A DNA stretch of 64,000 bases, from positions 53,683,592-53,747,591 of the forward strand of contig CM055097.1 of NCBI GenBank assembly GCA_029204225.1, in the 5' to 3' direction. Positions 50,776 to 64,000 of this stretch are shown in pieces (within the stretch, counting starts at the first letter, position 1; every line of letters begins with the position of its first letter). Under the pieces are notes generated by a model. It ran no database searches. It was given only the letters and a program-made list of their open reading frames with translations, and was not told the origin of the DNA. The DNA is from Diphasiastrum complanatum (lineage: Eukaryota > Streptophyta > Lycopodiopsida > Lycopodiales > Lycopodiaceae). The position numbers were made by a program, and so were the translations under genes.

Positions 50776-53700
50776 AGCATCTGGCGACAATTCTTGGTTC
50801 CTGGATTCCGGAGCCACTCAGCATATGACTAGCCTCATTGGTTGTTTCGAGTCCTATACACCTTACAGTACCCAGAAATATGTCCACCTTGGTGACAATA
50901 GCACAGGCTATTAAAGGTGAAGGCACTGTAAGATTTAAGCTTTGCTAATGATTAGTCTAAGCTACTCTCAAAAGTCCTTTATGTACCAAATTTATCTACA
51001 AATCTGCTCTCTGTAAGCAGAATCACAGATCTAGGACAAAGAGTAGAATTCGAATGTGATCAATGTAAAGTAGTTGATAGGACAGGCAAGATCTTAGCAC
51101 TCAGAAAGAGACATGGATACTTGTACAAATTGAGTCATTGTTTTTTGCCCTCTAGTCAGGCTCTTAGTACTTCAATTCATTCAAATAAAGGTTTACTTTG
51201 GCATTATAGACTTGGTCATTTAAATCATGCTATTGTACAACGAATTTCTAGACAATCTATTGTTCTTGATCTCGACTATCCTCATGAAAAAGTCGAGTTA
51301 CCTGTCCGTCAAGACTATCTAGTTGGTAAACAGACTAGGAAACCACTCAAATCAAGCCATCGACATGTTGCTTGAGGGTTGCTAGATGTTGTACATTCAG
51401 ATATTTGTGGCCCGATGAAAAATCCTTCGCTGAAGGATGCCAAGTATTTTATAGCCTTTATTGATGAATTTTCCAAAAGGACTTTGGTGTATTTCATAAA
51501 GAATAAATCAGAAGCCTTCAACTGCTTTAGAATCTTCAAGGAGCGTGCAGAGAAGGAGACTAGAAGGACGATCAAGGCTCTCAGGTTTGACAACGGTGGA
51601 GAATATATCTCTATCGAGTTTAAGGAGTACTGCCAAAGCCAAGGCATTGAGCAGCAATTCATCACTCCTTACAGTCCTCAGTATAATGGCTTAGCCAAGA
51701 GGAAGAACCGTACTCTGGTTGAATATGCCAAATGTATGCTATCGCATGCATCGTTGCCTAAGAGATTCTGGGCTGAAGCTGTCTCCACTGCAGCTTATGT
51801 CCAAAATAGATGTTCGACCAAGGCCCTCTCAGACAAGACATCCCACGAGGTGTGGACAGGCTCTAAGCCTTCTTTGAAGAACCTACGAGTGTTTGGGTGC
51901 ATTGCCTATGCGCAGATCCCAAAGGACACAAGGAAGAAATTGGACTTCCAAGGTCTCAAGACCATCCTGATCAGATATACTTTGTTTGACAATATTTATA
52001 AGCTGTATGATCCTGATACCCAGCAAATCTTGTATAGCCGGGATATAGTCTTTATCGAGGATCAGTTTGTCGATCTCAAAGGCAAGGACATTACTCAAGA
52101 AGAATGTCCATCACCTGCCATTGACACGACTGTTCGAGTTTCTGGCTCAGGCGTGTCTATCGTCGATCCACTTCGAGACAGCAAATCAGACGAAGATGTT
52201 GCTGCTACCTAGCAACAAATCCCAAGAGCGGTTCATCAGTCGAATCTTCCCAGAAGATCAAGCCGAATGCGCACACAGCCCACAAGGTATAATCCCGAGT
52301 CTGCCTATCTCTTGATGTAGGAACCGACGACAGTCAAAGAGGCACTTAGCCAACCAGACTCTGATCTCTGGAGAGAAGCCATGGACAGAGAGTATTCCTC
52401 TATGATCAAGAACCAGACATGGTCATTAGTCGAAGCTCCTATTGGCTGCAATATCATTGATTGCAAATGGATCTTTTAAGATCAAATACAATGCCAACAG
52501 AGCAATTGATTGAAGGAAGGCAAGACTGGTAGCATGAGGATTCACCCAGATCCCAAATGTCGACTATAGTGAGACTTTTAGTCCAGTCGTCAAACATTCA
52601 TCAATCTGAATGCTCTTGTCTTATGTTGCAGCTGCTGACTTCAAAGTGCATCAACTCGACGTACAAACAGCGTATCTGAATGGAGTGATACAAGAAGATA
52701 TCTACATGATCCAGCCCGAAGGATATGTTCTATAAGGGACAAAGAATCATGTCTGTAAACTCCACAAAGCATTGTACGGCTTGAAACAATCTGCCAAAGC
52801 TTGGTTCTAGAGGATCAACACATTCCTCATTGAACAAGGATTCAAACCAAGCACTGCTGATTGCAACGTCTATTCCAAGACAGTGCAACAATCATTCATT
52901 ATCATCACCTTATACGTGGATGATATGTTGCTCTTTAGCAACAATACGAATATTACTAAAGATTTGAAACAGATGTTGTTCTCAGAATTCGACATAACTG
53001 ATCTAGGTGAAGCTCACTTCTGTCTGAGAATTCAAATCCACAGAGACAGAGCAAATCGACTGATTTACATCACTCAACAAAGGTATCTTCACAATGTTCT
53101 TAACAGATACAATTTGATGAATTGTAAATTAGCTGACTCACCAATGGATCTAGGCCTACATCTGTCAAAGGACCAATGTCCCCAGACCAAGCAGGAAGTG
53201 GAGCAAATGAGAGAATATCCTTATCGATCGATAATAGGATCTCTCATGTATGCAATGGTCTGTACAAGACCAAATATCTCTTTTGTTATAAGCTCACTCA
53301 ACCAATACATGGCTAATCCTGGCATTACCCATTGGAAGGCTCTCATACGAGTCATGAGATATATTCAAGCTACCATGGACCAGTGCATTTGCTATGGAGA
53401 TGTCAGCAACGACAATCTCCATTAGCTCAATGGTTATTCAGATGCAAGCTGGAGAGGAGATGTAGACAATCATAAATCCACATCTAGATTTACATTCTTC
53501 TTCAACGGCGGTCCTATCTCATGGAACATTCGTCAGCAAACTTCTGTCGCACTTTCTTCTATAGAAGCAGAATACATTGCTGTTTCTCAATCCATCAAAG
53601 AAGCGTTTTGGCTGAGAAATTTGCTGTCAGATCTTAATCTGAATCAGTACAGCCCTACAATTTTATTTTGTGATAATCAAAGTGCTATTGCCTTATCGGC

Positions 53701-53911
53701 CAACCCTAGATTTCACTCTAGGAGTAAGCACATTGAAATCACATATCACTACATCAGGGGCAAGGTTCTCGACAAAGAAGTAAGCTTAACGTATTGTAGA
53801 ACGCAGGACATGGTTGCAGACATATTCACGAAAGCACTGAGTGTTAATGCACACAACAACTTTTGTGCATTGCTTAGTTTGAAGATCAAGGCGTTCACAG
53901 ATCCAGATTAA
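50776..53911 (+). pseudogene. Protease-integrase-RT-RNase H of the full-length copia
   Basis: The protease site is NSWFLDSGATQHMTS (about 50795-50830). The integrase zinc-binding start LWHYRLGHLNHAIVQRIS (51198) lacks the normal CxxC (PVRQDYLVG in its place). The core has VVHSDICGP, RFDNGGEYISIEF and SPQYNGLAKRKNRTL. RT begins near 52320 (WREAMDREYSSMIKNQTW) with several stops and a frameshift between 52470 and 52870. It reopens with FIIITLYVDDMLLFSNNTN, so the catalytic YVDD is kept. RNase H shows NGYSDASWRGDVD, ALSSIEAEYIAVSQ and FCDNQSAIALSANP, and it ends near the stop at 53909 after VADIFTKAL. Confidence 0.88.
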
Positions 53912-53922
53912 GGGGGGGAGGG
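53910..53922 (+). promoter_or_regulatory. Polypurine tract of the full-length copia
   Basis: AAGGGGGGGAGGG lies between the pol stop codon and the 3' LTR, as expected for the plus-strand primer. Confidence 0.9.
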
Positions 53923-54974
53923 GTTTGGATTTGTTTCCTCAACTCTCCCAAATCCCATCTTTAATCTGCCTCCATTCATGCTGCATATTTACTCGCGTTG
54001 TCACGCAGTTTGCATATTAACATGCATATTCTCACAGGCGATGAATGGACAAAAAGCAAAGGCTGACGTCACACCCTTTTCACGCTCACCCCACGCAACT
54101 GTGCTAACAGACTGGACAACGACTGCAGCCACCCACGATCTCTTACAGACAGCACATCCACCCTGTACTTTCTTCATCTGCACACTTGTAACATTATGTA
54201 TATATACAGAGAGAAAACCAGAGAGCTCATTCATGGATCAAGAGGTTGAGTGTTGGACGATTGAGTCCTAATGAAAGATGAGCAGATGAGAGTGTATGTA
54301 AATTAGCATCAGAAGCTTATCAACGAGATAGACGAAGTAGATGCCTTGTGCATTGATTCTTTATTGCCAGTAATAAGGTTTCATTCCTTTACAGATTGAA
54401 TAAGCTTCGTAGGCCACGCAGTTTCGTCCGCTATTGTCTTGTGCTTTACCGCATTATTGACATGTATAGTTGATATACTTAATCTGATACAACTCATTGT
54501 TCTGCGTTCAGATCTATGTTAATATTGTTATGCTTATTATTCATTCTGTCTGATCTTTCTAGTTTTTCTTTCTGGTAATAGACGACTAACATTTAGTCTT
54601 GTCTTTTGCAAATCTTTCACGACTAGTTATCAGTCGAGCACAGTCTAGCTCTTCAAGAATCATTCGCGACACATAATTTGTCTTGCTATTTGCGACAAAT
54701 TATTCTTCTGGTGCTTCATTTATTATGTTTGGCTGTGTAATCCAGAATGACCGTGATTTCCATCACTAAAGTTCCGTTCATTTTGATAGGCGTAGTCATG
54801 CTTACGGAGAGAGTCGTATAGCTCGTTCCACAGCGCATGAATACTTTTTGTTTGAGTTCGTTTCTTGTTCGTGTTTCGTTTCTCATTCGTGTTCGTCTTA
54901 CCCCTTTGAGCTAATTTTTCATTTCTAACATACGACACCTTTCTCAACTCTCGTTCATCTCCCTCTCTCCAACA
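53923..54974 (+). repeat. 3' LTR of the full-length copia (1052 bp)
   Basis: It aligns end to end with the 5' LTR. The first bases read GTTTGG where the 5' copy has TGTTAG, so its terminal TG is mutated. It has small insertions (for example near 54150 and near 54650), which explains the 16-bp length difference. It ends CTCTCTCCAACA, followed by GAGAG. Confidence 0.9.
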
Positions 54975-54979
54975 GAGAG

Positions 54980-57949
54980 AGAGCTAGTAATGGCAAAGAA
55001 AAGCTTGATTGTAGTGAAGCCCAAATAGTGGTGTGACACTTTTTCTATCACTACCACAAAAGCAAAATGAAATTGCTCATTCATTTCATTAACATCAAAT
55101 AGAATTAGTTGTAGGATAGTTTTGAGGAAACAAGTTTCTCTCCCCTCAAAGGCAAGCAAATAAACCCAACATGAAGTCATGTTTTCTTGTTTGCCAAAAG
55201 AATAGCTTATTATTCCATTATAAACAAAATGTATAGAGGCTAGAAGATTTGACAATAATAAATCAGACAAGAGATCTCAAATTCATACGATATTGCAAGG
55301 TAGACCTCAACAATGACATCTATGATAGATGCTGACATTGCCACACAAGATGAGATTTTCATCATGATATTGTAGTAATAGGACCAATAATTGGTCCTGT
55401 CCTTCCTTTTGTTTGGATCAAGATTGATTTTCAAGATCGCAAAGGAGTATCAAGCTTTTAAATCTTGACATAACAACACCTTCTCACTAAATTTTAAAGA
55501 AAAAACTACTTATTGATAATCTCTAATGGATGCAATGGACCCCCAACCACTACCAGGCATCATGCTTCATTAAGTTAGTAGTGTTTACAATTGAGTACAT
55601 AAGACTATATAATGGTTTTTCATTTTGGCAAGTAGAATGCCTTTGTTTCCAAGCAGTTGTTTCATGTATGCCTACGTGTCGAACCGTGGCATTCATATAA
55701 GATTTGACATTTAATCTTGTCATATAGTGGCATGTGCACCTTGCTATCCATCAAGAAAAATTACTTATAGCCAGACTGATACTCTTTTCTTATTTTTTTT
55801 ATCTTTCATTTTGCTTGAGCATTCTAAGAATTAGTCCCATCAATTAAAGAAACAGTACGAATATAAACTATTTGAGATATCTAACCAAATCTTAAATCAA
55901 TTTGATAGAGTCCTCTAGGAGAAAAGTTTAAATCAATAAAAGGAAGCATATTCCCTTCGTTAATCCTACTAAAAGTATTTTCTACATGATAAGTAGAAAT
56001 CCTAGTTACTCAAAAAGTAGATCTTTCATATCCTATAGTATATCATGTAATTCATGGTGTACAATTTTTGCTTTAAAGTATTTAAAGAACACAAAACTCA
56101 AAAGACTACCATGATCTGCAACATCACCACATTGTAGTATTTAAATCAAGATGAGAAGAAACGATTAATATTTATGATAAGAAACATTTTCCATTATCTA
56201 AATAGGATACATACAATGATAAGTAGCATCCTTTTTTATTTGAATAGACACTAACCTAATATCATCAAAAAAATTCCAAGATTTGATTTAACTAATCAAG
56301 AGATGAAGTGCTAGACTTACTATAGAATCTTGCATAATCTAAGATTGAATCAACTCTATCAAGATTCATAATTTGAAAAGTAATCAATCCATTGTGCCTT
56401 GCATTTGAAGCTATACATTTGGAATCCTTGGATCCCATAAATCTATAAATGATCCCTCAACTAAGTGAACTGTATATGTATGATCAATAGCTTCCTTGGG
56501 AACTTGTAATTTTTGCAAATGAAAATTTGAAGAAAGCTCATGTGAGCCACTCATCAAGAGACATAGGCACATGAGTCTCTAAGATTTGATGTCTCGGTTG
56601 ATATATTTATGCCTAATATGAACTGTAACTTTCAAATAGAGTGGTATCTATTCTAGGCACTACACATAAAATGTCCATATAATCTTGGAATGAGTCATCG
56701 AAATTTCACAGTCCCAATTGAAATTTTTTATAGTTGTCAAAATCATCAATTAGTAACAAAAGGCTTTGAAAAACAATCCCCAAAAAAGCCCCAAGTTGTG
56801 GGTTTGGACCTCAAGAACAAGCCTTGATCTCTTGAAGGAAGTAAAGGACTACATCTATCTTCTTGTTATTAGGGACGACTTGGAGAGTACAATAACTAGA
56901 CAATCTATTAAGCCAATCCTTAGTCACCTCGTGATTATTATTATCATCTCGCCTTGAATAATATAAAAATCAAAATGAAAGAGTACTAGTAGTTTTAGCC
57001 TACATTAGTGTAAGTGATTATCGAATCTGCATATCTTGTCGTGAAATCTTAGACTGAAGGCTAACCATGCCTTGCTACAAAATAAGGTCAAACCTTTGAG
57101 TACATAAAAAACCTAAATATCTACTACGATGATAACTAATAGTCAAAATCATGTCATTGCAAAAGGCATCCACTCTACAAACAGATTGATTTCATTCTTG
57201 TGGGTGAATTCAACCATTTCGGGTGTTGCCATACCAAAACATTGACATTATGTCATGCTAGGACTTGATGACTAAGAATTATCCATTTTTGTATGCTCTT
57301 GGGTAAAGAGATTGGAATCTCAACTACATTAATCTTAGAATCTTGCTACGAGATAATATTCACATAATAGCCTATAAATTATATAGCAAGCAATACGTCA
57401 TGGAGACATTCGATATATGATCAATAGATAAGAAGTGTCCATTTGCATTGAAAAAGTCGTGTCTATCATAATTACAAAACAATCAATTGCTATTAGTAGC
57501 ATCATGTTTTTTTAACAAAAGAACATCATATAAATTGTCCCATACAAGTAGAAAATCATGGGGTCAATTCATGCTTTTGATTAGGCCGATCCACTTTGGA
57601 TTTTTTTTTTCCAGTTACATGCATGCAAGCAAAAGAAAACTCAAAAGATTGCTTGTAGCTTCGGGGACTGGCTTGCAACTTTCAATTAGCCTCGAATCAG
57701 GATGATCACAACATTATTTTTTTGTGTCTTAGTAGCATATTCATGTGTATTAATTGTAAAATTGGAGATTTTAGTTATGAATCTATTCATCATGACCTGT
57801 AGTCATCCAACATAGACATTTTCTATTCTAATAGCAATCACACAAACAATCACTTTAGTAGAAGCACAAAAACACATTACAGAGATAGAAGCTCACACAC
57901 ACATTTAGCCTTTACAATTGTACGTTCTCATTAACAAAATTTCTTAATC
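54980..57949. other. AT-rich sequence without a recognised gene
   Basis: Several short frames occur on both strands, but none has a motif I can name. Part of this may be the decayed upstream portion of the minus-strand copia at 57950-59210, which would be expected to continue downstream to lower coordinates. Confidence 0.4.
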
Positions 57950-59210
57950 ATTATGAAGATATCTGCCACTCGATCATGTGTAGAACAATAAATTTGCTCT
58001 ACTAAGTTAACCTTCTCACAAACAAAGTGATAATGAGTCTCAATGTGCTTCATAAGTGCATAGAGTACAAGATTTTTTCCAAACTATATGCAACTTTGAC
58101 TATCACAGAATATGGTGGTGGCCTCATATTGAAATAACAAAACTTTTAAAGTAGTCTTCTCAACCAAATGGATTCACATATCGCAACATTAGATAAATTC
58201 TATTCAACTTCAATTGAAAAATAGCACAAATAATAGCTTGTTTTTTGCTCTTCCATGAGATAGTATAATTTCCCAACATAGAAACATACCCTGAAATAGA
58301 TTTTCTATCTTCTACACTTGCAGCCCAAGCTGCATCACAATAACCATGAAGAACAAAACCATCAAAGGAAACATACCCTAATCCATAATTAAACGTATCT
58401 TTGAGATACCTAAGAATGCGTTTTGCACTCCAACGAGTTTCCCTTGACTAATCACACCAACACATACATATATATGGTCTCGTGATAGTCAAATAGATCA
58501 AGGAACCCACCAACTACCTAAATAAAGTGTCATTGACGTCCTCCCCATTACCCCAGTTTGTTAGCTTAACATGTGGTTTCATTGGTGTAGGAACTAGCTT
58601 TGAATCAAACATATAAAATTTCTTCAAAACACTAACAAATGTGTTTTGAATGAAAAAGAAATAATCTATTTTTATAATGCCATACCTCAATCCCAAGACA
58701 AAAATTTAACTCACCCAAATCCTTCATCTCCAATTCCAAGGACACGTTGCATTTGAACTTGTCCAACATCTTCTGACATCTCCCAATGATAATCAAATGG
58801 CATCCACATAAAATTGAGAAGAAAGCTATCAATACAAGCATACGAAGCTCTAGGTGATTTCTTCAAGCCATAAAGAGCTTTTTTTACATCATAAACAAAA
58901 TTAGTGAAGCTTTGTAGTTGCAAACATAGACTTCTTTATCCAATACACCATCCAAATAAGCACTCTTCACATCCATTTGATAAATGTGGCATGAAAAATG
59001 TGAAGCGATCATTAAAATACAACAAATAATGTTCATGTTGGCTACAAGACCAAAGGTGCTTCTTCAAAATCAATACCTTCATGTTGTGCATATTGCTTTG
59101 CTACCAAGCATGCCTTATGAAACTGTCCCATCTGACTTGTACATTTTACCTTTTTTTCATACCTTGAGATCCGCTTGTCCACAATCATTCCAGATTTCCT
59201 CTATTACATA
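57950..59210 (-). pseudogene. Ty1/copia RT-RNase H, heavily decayed
   Basis: The minus strand, in broken frames, reads AQHEGIDFEEAPLVL (RT lead-in, near 59080), YDVKKALYGLKKSPRASYA (58890-58835), LELEMKDLGELNFCLGIEVW and KKFYMFDSKLVPTPMKPHVK (58610-58560). Traces of RNase H (SLWLDYGMF-like and SMHL) run down to about 57960. These correspond in order to copia RT thumb and RNase H. The YVDD box is no longer readable. Frameshifts and stops occur every few dozen codons, so this is one of the oldest copies here. Confidence 0.72.
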
Positions 59211-59950
59211 AAGAAGTTGTAAGTTCCTTACTACATCTTTTCCTTGTGGAATTCCACCCTGTCATCATGGCATAATCATGGTGACAGGATGTAGCTATGA
59301 GAAATTTTGTCATGTAGAATGAAAACTCTTAAAAAAATACAAGCTTTTGTAATGCTACTACCTTCTGGCCTTCACTCACAAAACTTTTTAGTAAATTTAT
59401 GAATCTCTCAAGATGGAACATACACGTTGTGTGCAGATATCTGCTCTATTAATAATCTTGATGCTTTGCTATTTTTAGACAAGGATCAACCTCGGGTAAA
59501 AGAAATGCAATTATTTGCTTGAATACATAAATATCTAAAACAAAAATACTGAAGACAATTCTATTGATTTCTTGAACATTATTACAAACTATGACCCTAG
59601 CACTAGGACTTTCCATATGGCCAAATATGATAAGAAAAAATATATATGCTTTTTTTTTTTTTTCTTTCGGTATGTCCATCTTGCATCCAATAGACCTATT
59701 TTTAACTTTTGTAGCGATCAAATTACTTTCATATTCGAAGTATAGACTCTTGTTACTGCTTTTCAAAAAAGTGATTTCTTGAGAAAAAAAAGTGATTGTG
59801 AGCAATATTTTTCAATAATAGTGATTTTCCAGAATTGATGTATGATTTATCGGATAATGTTGATTCTCTCTTGGCAAGCAATTAGCATTTTCTCTCAAGG
59901 GTGCTAATCCCCCCCTAAAGAAAGCTTGCTAACTTCGAGATGATTGGTGG

Positions 59951-59990
<40 letters not shown>

Positions 59991-60780
59991 TTCATTCCAC
60001 ATTCTTTGATAATAGTTCTTTATTCTAGTTTATACTTGTTAGCTAAGAACAAGTTCAAGGCTCAGATTTTAGCTTTTTGACCATTCCTTATTCACCTAAG
60101 CCAATTGACCAATCAATTTATGAGCTACCTATCAAAACTACAATGGTTGTGTATGATGCCTCAACTAGTTCCCAGTAGCAATATAAGGCGATAACTTTGA
60201 TTACATTGTTCACTACAAATGAATATGCCAAAAAAATTATATTGTCACCAAATTAATACATAGTTTCATCTATCTAAACTTATAGACCCAAAGTTTGTCA
60301 ACCTTATTGTCTGATTTTGAAATGAGTATAAGTACACATTATATTATTTCTGACAATTACTACTAGTTATCATGAATAATTTTAAACCAAGTGCTCTCAA
60401 AATTTTTGGTAAGATTGGAAATCTTTTTTTTAAGAAATGTACCTTGTTAAATTATGATAGTTAGATGGAGCTCATCTTCTTAAATTTGAAAAATATGGGT
60501 GGATGGTTTTCCAGCTTAGGTAGATTTGCAAACAAGCACTACTTACCAACAAGCATCCCAAATTTCAAAGTAAGACTTATGTTGTGCATTGAATATTCAT
60601 GTTTTATGGATTGTAATTTTGTTAAATAGGAGGGATTACATATCATTGTATCTAACAAGATTCAAAGGAGGCATTACAAAAAATTTCAAAGGTCTCTTTC
60701 ATAAGATACTTCTTTCGTTCCACTTTTACATCCACATAGATTGATACCAATTCTCCAAATTAAATTTGATAGTACATTAA
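59211..60780. other. AT-rich sequence without a recognised gene; short CT microsatellite
   Basis: No gene or element terminus was recognised. A (CT)n run lies at 59953-59989, and a poly-T run at about 59651-59664. Confidence 0.4.
59953..59989. repeat. (CT)n microsatellite
   Basis: Uninterrupted CT dinucleotides for about 37 bases. Confidence 0.95.
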
Positions 60781-60990
60781 TGTTGACAGCTGTTACTAGC
60801 TGTAGTTAGTCGTAGGCTAGTTTATTAGTCTACTCGTAGATTTTCTCTCTCTATCAGGGTTCAGGGTTCATTTGTACATTTTACATTCAGTATGCAATAG
60901 GGTGACTGAGTTATAGTGTGTGTTCTTCTTCCGCCTTCTTTGGTGATTGCTTATGCTGAATGCTTGATGTTGCATATCTAATTATTGACA
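60781..60990 (+). repeat. 5' LTR (210 bp) of the deleted copia
   Basis: It shares with 62532-62709 the strings TTAGTCTACTCGTAG, TCAGGGTTCAGGGTTCATTT and GGTGATTGCTTATG. It ends in TTATTGACA before the primer-binding site. Its small size is within the normal range for copia LTRs. Confidence 0.82.
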
Positions 60991-61177
60991 TGATATCAAA
61001 GCTACGATAGTCCTGCATGCTTGTCAGTGGATACAGCTTGTCACAGGCTCCAGAATGAAGTGAGAAAGTCCTTCACAGGAGGTAAAAGCTTGGAGAGACA
61101 AAAACAGTTGGAAGAAATCATTCTTTGTTGTATTTTGTAGGTTTGGAGCTAAAATCATCAGCGGGGAACGAAGACAT

Positions 61178-61380
61178 AGTCCTGGAGGCATAAAAAAGGC
61201 CAGGGCAGCATCAAACAGATTGAAAATCTATTGAGTGGGGATATTTTTACAATACTTCCTAGTTGTTGTGAAAAGCACAGTCCCGGAGGCATCAAAAAGG
61301 CCAGGGCAACATCAGACAAATTGAAAATCTGTTGAGTGGGGGAGATTTTTACAATACTTCCTAGTTGTTGTGAAAAGTCC
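61178..61380 (+). repeat. Two tandem copies of a ~101-bp unit
   Basis: The unit AGTCC(T/C)GGAGGCATxAAAAA, GGCCAGGGCA(G/A)CATCA and TACTTCCTAGTTGTTGTGAA occurs at 61178 and again at 61279 with a handful of differences. It lies in the leader of the deleted copia. Confidence 0.88.
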
Positions 61381-61619
61381 CATTTGTGTGAGAGGTTTGC
61401 CGAGAAAATCATTTGTTTGTTTGGGGTCTGCAAATCACACTAGACAGTGTCTAGTACTGCCATTCAGAGTTAGGAGGCTTCATACTTCTCACATTACTGA
61501 TCTTTGTCTTTTGAACGATCACACATTTTGAAATGTAGAATATCCCCTCTGAAAGTTCTTATATTGCCTCTACTTTTCATCTTGTCCGTACCAATATCGG
61601 ATCGACGCACCAGAGGTAA

Positions 61620-62540
61620 AGAAAATCCAGTAGACATAGCTGGATTTATTTCATAAGCAAGAAATCTGATGCTTTTGCCAAGTTTAGAGAGTTCAAGGCT
61701 CTAGTTGAAAAACAAACAGGTTGTTATATTAAGACCCTCAGATCATATGGTGGCGGTGAGTATTTTTCAACAGAGTTTATAAATTTTTGCAAGGATCAAG
61801 AGATCAAGAGACAAACTACTGCCCCCTATTCACCACAACAAAATGGAGTTGCAGAACGGAAAAACAGATCCATTGCGAAGATGGCTAGGGCAATGCTTAA
61901 GAGCAAGGGTTTGCCAAATACTTTTTGGGTAGAAGCATGCAACACAACTACTAATATCTTGAATCGGTGTCCTACGAAGTCCTTGGAGGGTAAGACACCT
62001 TACGAAACTTTTACTGGAAAGAAACCTAATGTTTCTCATTTACGAGTATTTGGTTGTGATGCTTACGCTCATGTGCCTAATGAAAAACGAAAGAAGCTGG
62101 ATGCAAAAGCTGTTAAGTGTATTTTCCTTGGATATGATGAAAGAGCCAAGGGATACAGGATGTATGACACAGATGCACAAAAGATCATGATTTCCAGAGA
62201 TGCTACTTTTGATGAGATGGGTCAAAATGACCAAATAAAATTGAAAATTGATTCCTTTGATGATAAAGCTAAAGTACAGGTGAAGAAAGAAGTTTATGTC
62301 GATATGGAAGAGCCAATGGAAAAAGATAGGGTTAATAATGAGACTCCTAGGAGAGTGCCTAAGTGGTACTTGTCAGTAACAAGTGATGCTAATAAGGGAG
62401 ATACTCCCGAATCAAGTGAGCAGGGAGAGCTTAAAAGATCAAGTAGAAATCGAAAACCTCTTGCAAGATTAGAGATGAATCTAACCCTGATGGGATATGT
62501 GCTCAAGGCTCAAGAACCAAAAACTTTAGCCGTAGGGTAG
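61620..62540 (+). pseudogene. Ty1/copia integrase core and C-terminal part
   Basis: The frame starts within the integrase catalytic core (about WIYFISKKSDAFAKFREFKA, near 61645). It carries IKTLRSYGGGEYFSTEF, where the usual catalytic Asp (RSDNGGE) reads RSYGGGE, so the second DDE residue is lost. It continues with YSPQQNGVAERKNRSI and, from ATG 61881, an open 219-codon stretch (MARAMLKSKGLPNTFW, LRVFGCDAYAHVPNEKRKKL, VKCIFLGYDERAKGYRMYD, SRDATFDE). The final part (SSRNRKPLARLEMNLT) matches the linker before RT. RT itself is gone, and the stop at 62538 lies in the LTR. It is inactive. Confidence 0.85.
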
Positions 62541-62709
62541 CTATTAGTCTACTCGTAGGTTTTCTCTCTCTATCAGGGTTCAGGGTTCATTTGTACATTT
62601 TACATTCCATATGTGATAGGGTGACTGAGTTATAGTGCGTATTCTTCTTTTGCCTTCTTTGGTGATTGCTTATGGTGAATGCTTGATGTTGCATATCTGA
62701 TTATTGACA
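62532..62709 (+). repeat. 3' LTR (partial) of the deleted copia
   Basis: Matches 60815-60990 with substitutions such as TTTGCC for TCCGCC and CTTATGGTG for CTTATGCTG. Ends TTATTGACA. Confidence 0.82.

Positions 62710-64000
<1,291 letters not shown>

Larger units (their letters stand above)
48695..54974 (+). mobile_element. Full-length Ty1/copia element with target-site duplication (6280 bp)
   Basis: Two LTRs (48695-49730 and 53923-54974), a primer-binding site, gag, protease, integrase, RT, RNase H and a polypurine tract occur in canonical copia order. GAGAG is found just before 48695 and just after 54974. Because the target is itself a GA repeat, the duplication is suggestive, not conclusive. 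Several stops and frameshifts make it non-autonomous. Confidence 0.92.
60781..62709 (+). mobile_element. Internally deleted copia element with short LTRs
   Basis: A 210-bp LTR at 60781-60990 (TGTTGACAGCTG...TTATTGACA) is followed by a degenerate primer-binding site (TGATATCAAAGC, 60991-61002). A partial copy of the same LTR occupies about 62532-62709. Only integrase-related coding sequence remains between them. The 3' LTR lacks its first ~35 bases, and no target-site duplication is visible. Confidence 0.8.

Noticed and set aside
57487-57705. 72-codon plus-strand ORF
   Set aside because: No motif, atypical composition and no splice context. Likely chance in AT-rich sequence.

Overview
The window looks like a low-GC nuclear segment of a large, repeat-rich land-plant genome. 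A gymnosperm is my best guess, but it is an inference. Three things support a plant: an intron-rich AINTEGUMENTA-like (AIL/PLETHORA/BABY BOOM class) transcription factor gene, many Ty1/copia and Ty3/gypsy LTR retrotransposons whose primer-binding sites match plant initiator tRNA-Met (TGGTATCAGAGC), and very long CT/GA microsatellites. I see no bacterial, organellar or viral gene set.

Layout. 1-1775 holds minus-strand retroelement pieces (copia gag, then a decayed gypsy RT). 1776-4039 holds fragments of ordinary multi-exon coding sequence: minus-strand pieces at 1776-2250 and 3190-3535, and a plus-strand exon at 3750-4039. 4040-7460 is the 5' half (LTR, gag, protease, integrase) of a copia element. 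7461-21514 is a patchwork of decayed elements: a gag-protease-only copia, a 5.3-kb element with an internally duplicated unknown ORF, an inverted pair of LTRs, and a gypsy integrase/chromodomain tail. 21515-22755 (minus) is a multi-exon gene piece. 22756-25240 (minus) is the 3' half (RT, RNase H, LTR) of a copia element. 26156-28706 is an internally deleted chromovirus. 28880-37620 (minus) holds several nested gypsy pieces, including a coiled-coil gag-like ORF. 39936-44606 (minus) is the AIL gene, followed by its GC- and GA-rich upstream region. 48695-54974 is a full-length copia element with a target-site duplication. 57950-59210 and 60781-62709 hold decayed copia remnants, and a ~205-bp CT microsatellite lies at 63348-63552.

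Main observations. (1) The copia 5' half at 4040-7460 (+) and 3' half at 22756-25240 (-) carry 691-bp LTRs of equal length and near-identical sequence, and both are bounded by the same 5-bp duplication TTTCG. They are therefore most simply one insertion cut at the integrase/RT boundary by an inversion of about 17.8 kb, or by a scaffolding error. (2) The coding exon on the left flank and the exon on the right flank join in frame across that duplication, so the element landed inside an exon of an unrecognised gene with a DGNHR motif. (3) The AIL gene resolves completely into nine coding exons, including a 9-nt microexon, giving 795 codons with consistent phases. (4) An element at 12936-18190 carries an ORF of unknown family with an internal duplication. 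Everything else is ordinary retrotransposon debris, although several palindrome and tandem-repeat patterns inside it deserve a look.
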